Part shown: positions 62,941-64,000 of the stretch, piece after piece
How positions within the stretch are numbered: the stretch's first letter is position 1
How the letters are laid out: each line of letters starts with the position of its first letter
Source of the DNA: Antedon mediterranea
Lineage: Eukaryota; Echinodermata; Crinoidea; Comatulida; Antedonidae
DNA length: 64,000 nucleotides
Direction: 5' to 3'
NCBI RefSeq assembly: GCF_964355755.1
Contig: NC_092679.1
Location: forward strand, 9,054,001 to 9,118,000
Notes under the pieces: model-generated
The model's input: the letters and a program-made list of their open reading frames with translations, nothing else
The model's database searches: none
What the model was told of the DNA's origin: nothing
Made by a program: the position numbers and the translations under genes

Positions 62941-63990
62941 TTCAAATCGCATTTGGAGACGTTTTAGACCATTTTGTGATTTTCGAAAAAACTTGTTAAC
63001 ATAAAAACACCAAAGTGTAAAGAAAAGCTTCAAATCGCATTTTGAAACGTTTTAGACCATTTTGTGATTTTCGAAAAAACTTATTAACATAAAAACATCA
63101 AAGTGTACAGATTAGCTTCAAATCGCATTTGGAGACGTTTTAGACCATTTTGTGATTTTCGAAAAAACTTGTTAACATAAAAACACCAAAGTGTACAGAA
63201 AAGCTTCAAATCGCTATTGGAGACGTTTTAGACCATTTTGTGATTTTCGAAAAAAATTGTTTCCATAAAAACACCAAAGTGCTTAGAATAGCTTCAAATC
63301 GCATTTGGAGACATTTTAGACCATTTTGTGATTTTCGAAAAAAGTTGTTAACATAAAAACATCAAAGTGTACAGAAAAGCTTCAAATCGCATTTAGAGAC
63401 GTTTTAGACCATTTTGTGATTTTCAAAAAAACTTGTTAACATAAAAACACCAAAGTGCTTAGAATAGCTTAAAATCGCATTTGGAGACGTTTTAGACCAT
63501 TTTGTGATTTTCGAAAAACTTGTTAACATAAAAACATCAAAGTGTACAGAATAGCTTAAAATCGCTATTGGAGACGTTTTAGACCATTTTGTGATTTTCG
63601 AAAAAACTTGTTAACATAAAAACATCAAAGTGCTTAGAATAGCTTCAAATCGCATTTGGAGAAAATTTAGACCATTTTGTGATTTTCGAAAAAAGTTAAC
63701 ATAAAAACATTAAAGTGTACAGAAAAGCTTCAAATCGCATTTAGAGACGTTTTAGACCATTTTGTGATTTTCGAAAAACTTGTTAACATAAAAACATCAA
63801 AGTGTACAGAATAGCTTCAAATCGCATTTGGAGACGTTTTAGACCATTTTGTGATTTTCGAAAAACTTGTTAACATAAAAACATCAAAGTGTACAGAATA
63901 GCTTCAAATCGCATTTGGAGACGTTTTAGACAATTTTGTGATTTTCGAAAAACTTGGTTACACAAAAACATCAAAGTGCTTGAAATCACA
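62161..63990 (-). repeat. Inverted HOR segment g: 21-mer
   Basis: 1830 bp. The part up to about 62712 follows segment e. From there to the window end it matches 53933-55220 at offset 8780 (CTTATTAACAT near 63080, GAGAAAATTTAGACC near 63660). It has no E trio, so the L-type and 2168-type ends are fused. The last reversed D3 runs off the window. Confidence 0.88.
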
Positions 63991-64000
63991 TTAGAAACCG
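62713..64000 (-). repeat. Repeat of 53933-55220 at offset 8780
   Basis: The final 1.29 kb repeats 53933-55220, including the reversed rare variants CTTATTAACAT, CGCATTTTGAAACG, GAGAAAATTTAGACC and AAAAGTTAACAT. D3 anchors 55210 and 63990 are 8780 bp apart. The copy continues off the right edge. Confidence 0.88.

Larger units (their letters stand above)
52320..64000 (-). repeat. Tandem satellite array, inverted arm
   Basis: The same monomer family in reverse orientation: every landmark appears as its reverse complement (CGTTTTAGACCA, GCTTCAAATCGC, CATAAAAACATC, CTTGTTAAC, GTGATTTTCGAAAA). About 134 monomers by arithmetic. D trios are anchored (on the minus strand) at 53042, 55210, 56690, 58860, 59990, 62160 and 63990, and E trios near 53732, 57380 and 60680. 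The arm runs off the right edge of the window, so its true length is unknown. Confidence 0.97.

Noticed and set aside
1-64000. CRISPR array
   Set aside because: Repeats are directly abutting 87-88 bp units with no unique spacers and no associated genes.
1-64000. CENP-B box
   Set aside because: TTCGAAAATCAC begins like the TTCG of the CENP-B box but lacks the downstream CGGG core; no copy I examined matches.
1-64000. Bacterial or phage origin (iterons) or telomeric repeat
   Set aside because: An array longer than 64 kb with nested higher-order structure does not fit iterons; no short telomeric motif runs are present.
1-64000. Assigning the species from the monomer
   Set aside because: The sequence does not match a satellite I can recall with confidence; plant is a guess from methylation signature and dimer length. 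A database search of the monomer would decide.

Overview
The whole window is one satellite DNA array. From base 1 to 64000 I see only diverged copies of one AT-rich tandem monomer of 87-88 bp. I found no gene, RNA gene, transposon, CRISPR array, origin or unique spacer. This points to a eukaryotic heterochromatic block, most likely centromeric or pericentromeric. All three CpG positions of the monomer show decay to both TG and CA, which suggests a DNA-methylating host such as a plant or a vertebrate. I do not recognise the family and cannot name the species.

Monomer anatomy, in short blocks: TGGTCTAAAACGTCTCCAAA, then TGCGATTTGAAGC, then a variable stretch (TATTCTGTACAC, TATTCTAAGCAC, TATTTTAAGCAC and others), then TTTGATGTTTTTATG, then TTAACAAG, a T5-T8 run, and CGAAAATCACAA. 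A 5-T copy is 87 bp and a 6-T copy is 88 bp. Two diverged trios punctuate the array. The D trio is two 87-bp monomers carrying GAAATGCTC instead of GAAAATCAC, followed by a 77-bp monomer (D3) that lacks exactly 10 bp and contains TAATGTGATTTCAAGC. The E trio is similar but ends in a short monomer with TAATGTGATTTTAAGC. I used the first T of TGTGATTTC in D3 as a ruler. All D3-to-D3 distances equal n x about 87.6 minus 10 per short monomer, giving segments of 5, 6, 7, 8, 9, 11, 12, 13, 14, 17, 18, 21, 24, 25, 27 and 32 monomers. The total is about 737 monomers by arithmetic.

Layout. 1-52319 runs in one orientation. 1-10594 is L(2170)+M(1480)+S(1039), then L(2170)+1567+2168. 10595-18822 is a zone of short, irregular segments and one 32-mer chimera. 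18823-35224 is a more regular zone of L/M/S cycles, with near-exact 4689-bp super-repeats and one 1203-bp insertional duplication. 28366-38959 repeats 1-10594 almost base for base at an offset of 28365. 38960-42360 is irregular again. About 42360-51180 is two tandem copies of a 4.34-kb super-repeat. At 52319/52320 the orientation flips through a 16-bp perfect inverted repeat, and 52320-64000 is the same family on the opposite strand, including two 3300-bp tandem copies that look identical.

The picture is of repeated unequal exchange and segmental duplication at every scale (440 bp, 1.2 kb, 3.3 kb, 4.3 kb, 4.7 kb, more than 10 kb), plus one inversion. No genes act here. Any function would be structural: curved A-tract DNA, short dyads, a conserved core box, and chromatin or kinetochore packaging. 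That functional reading is inference.
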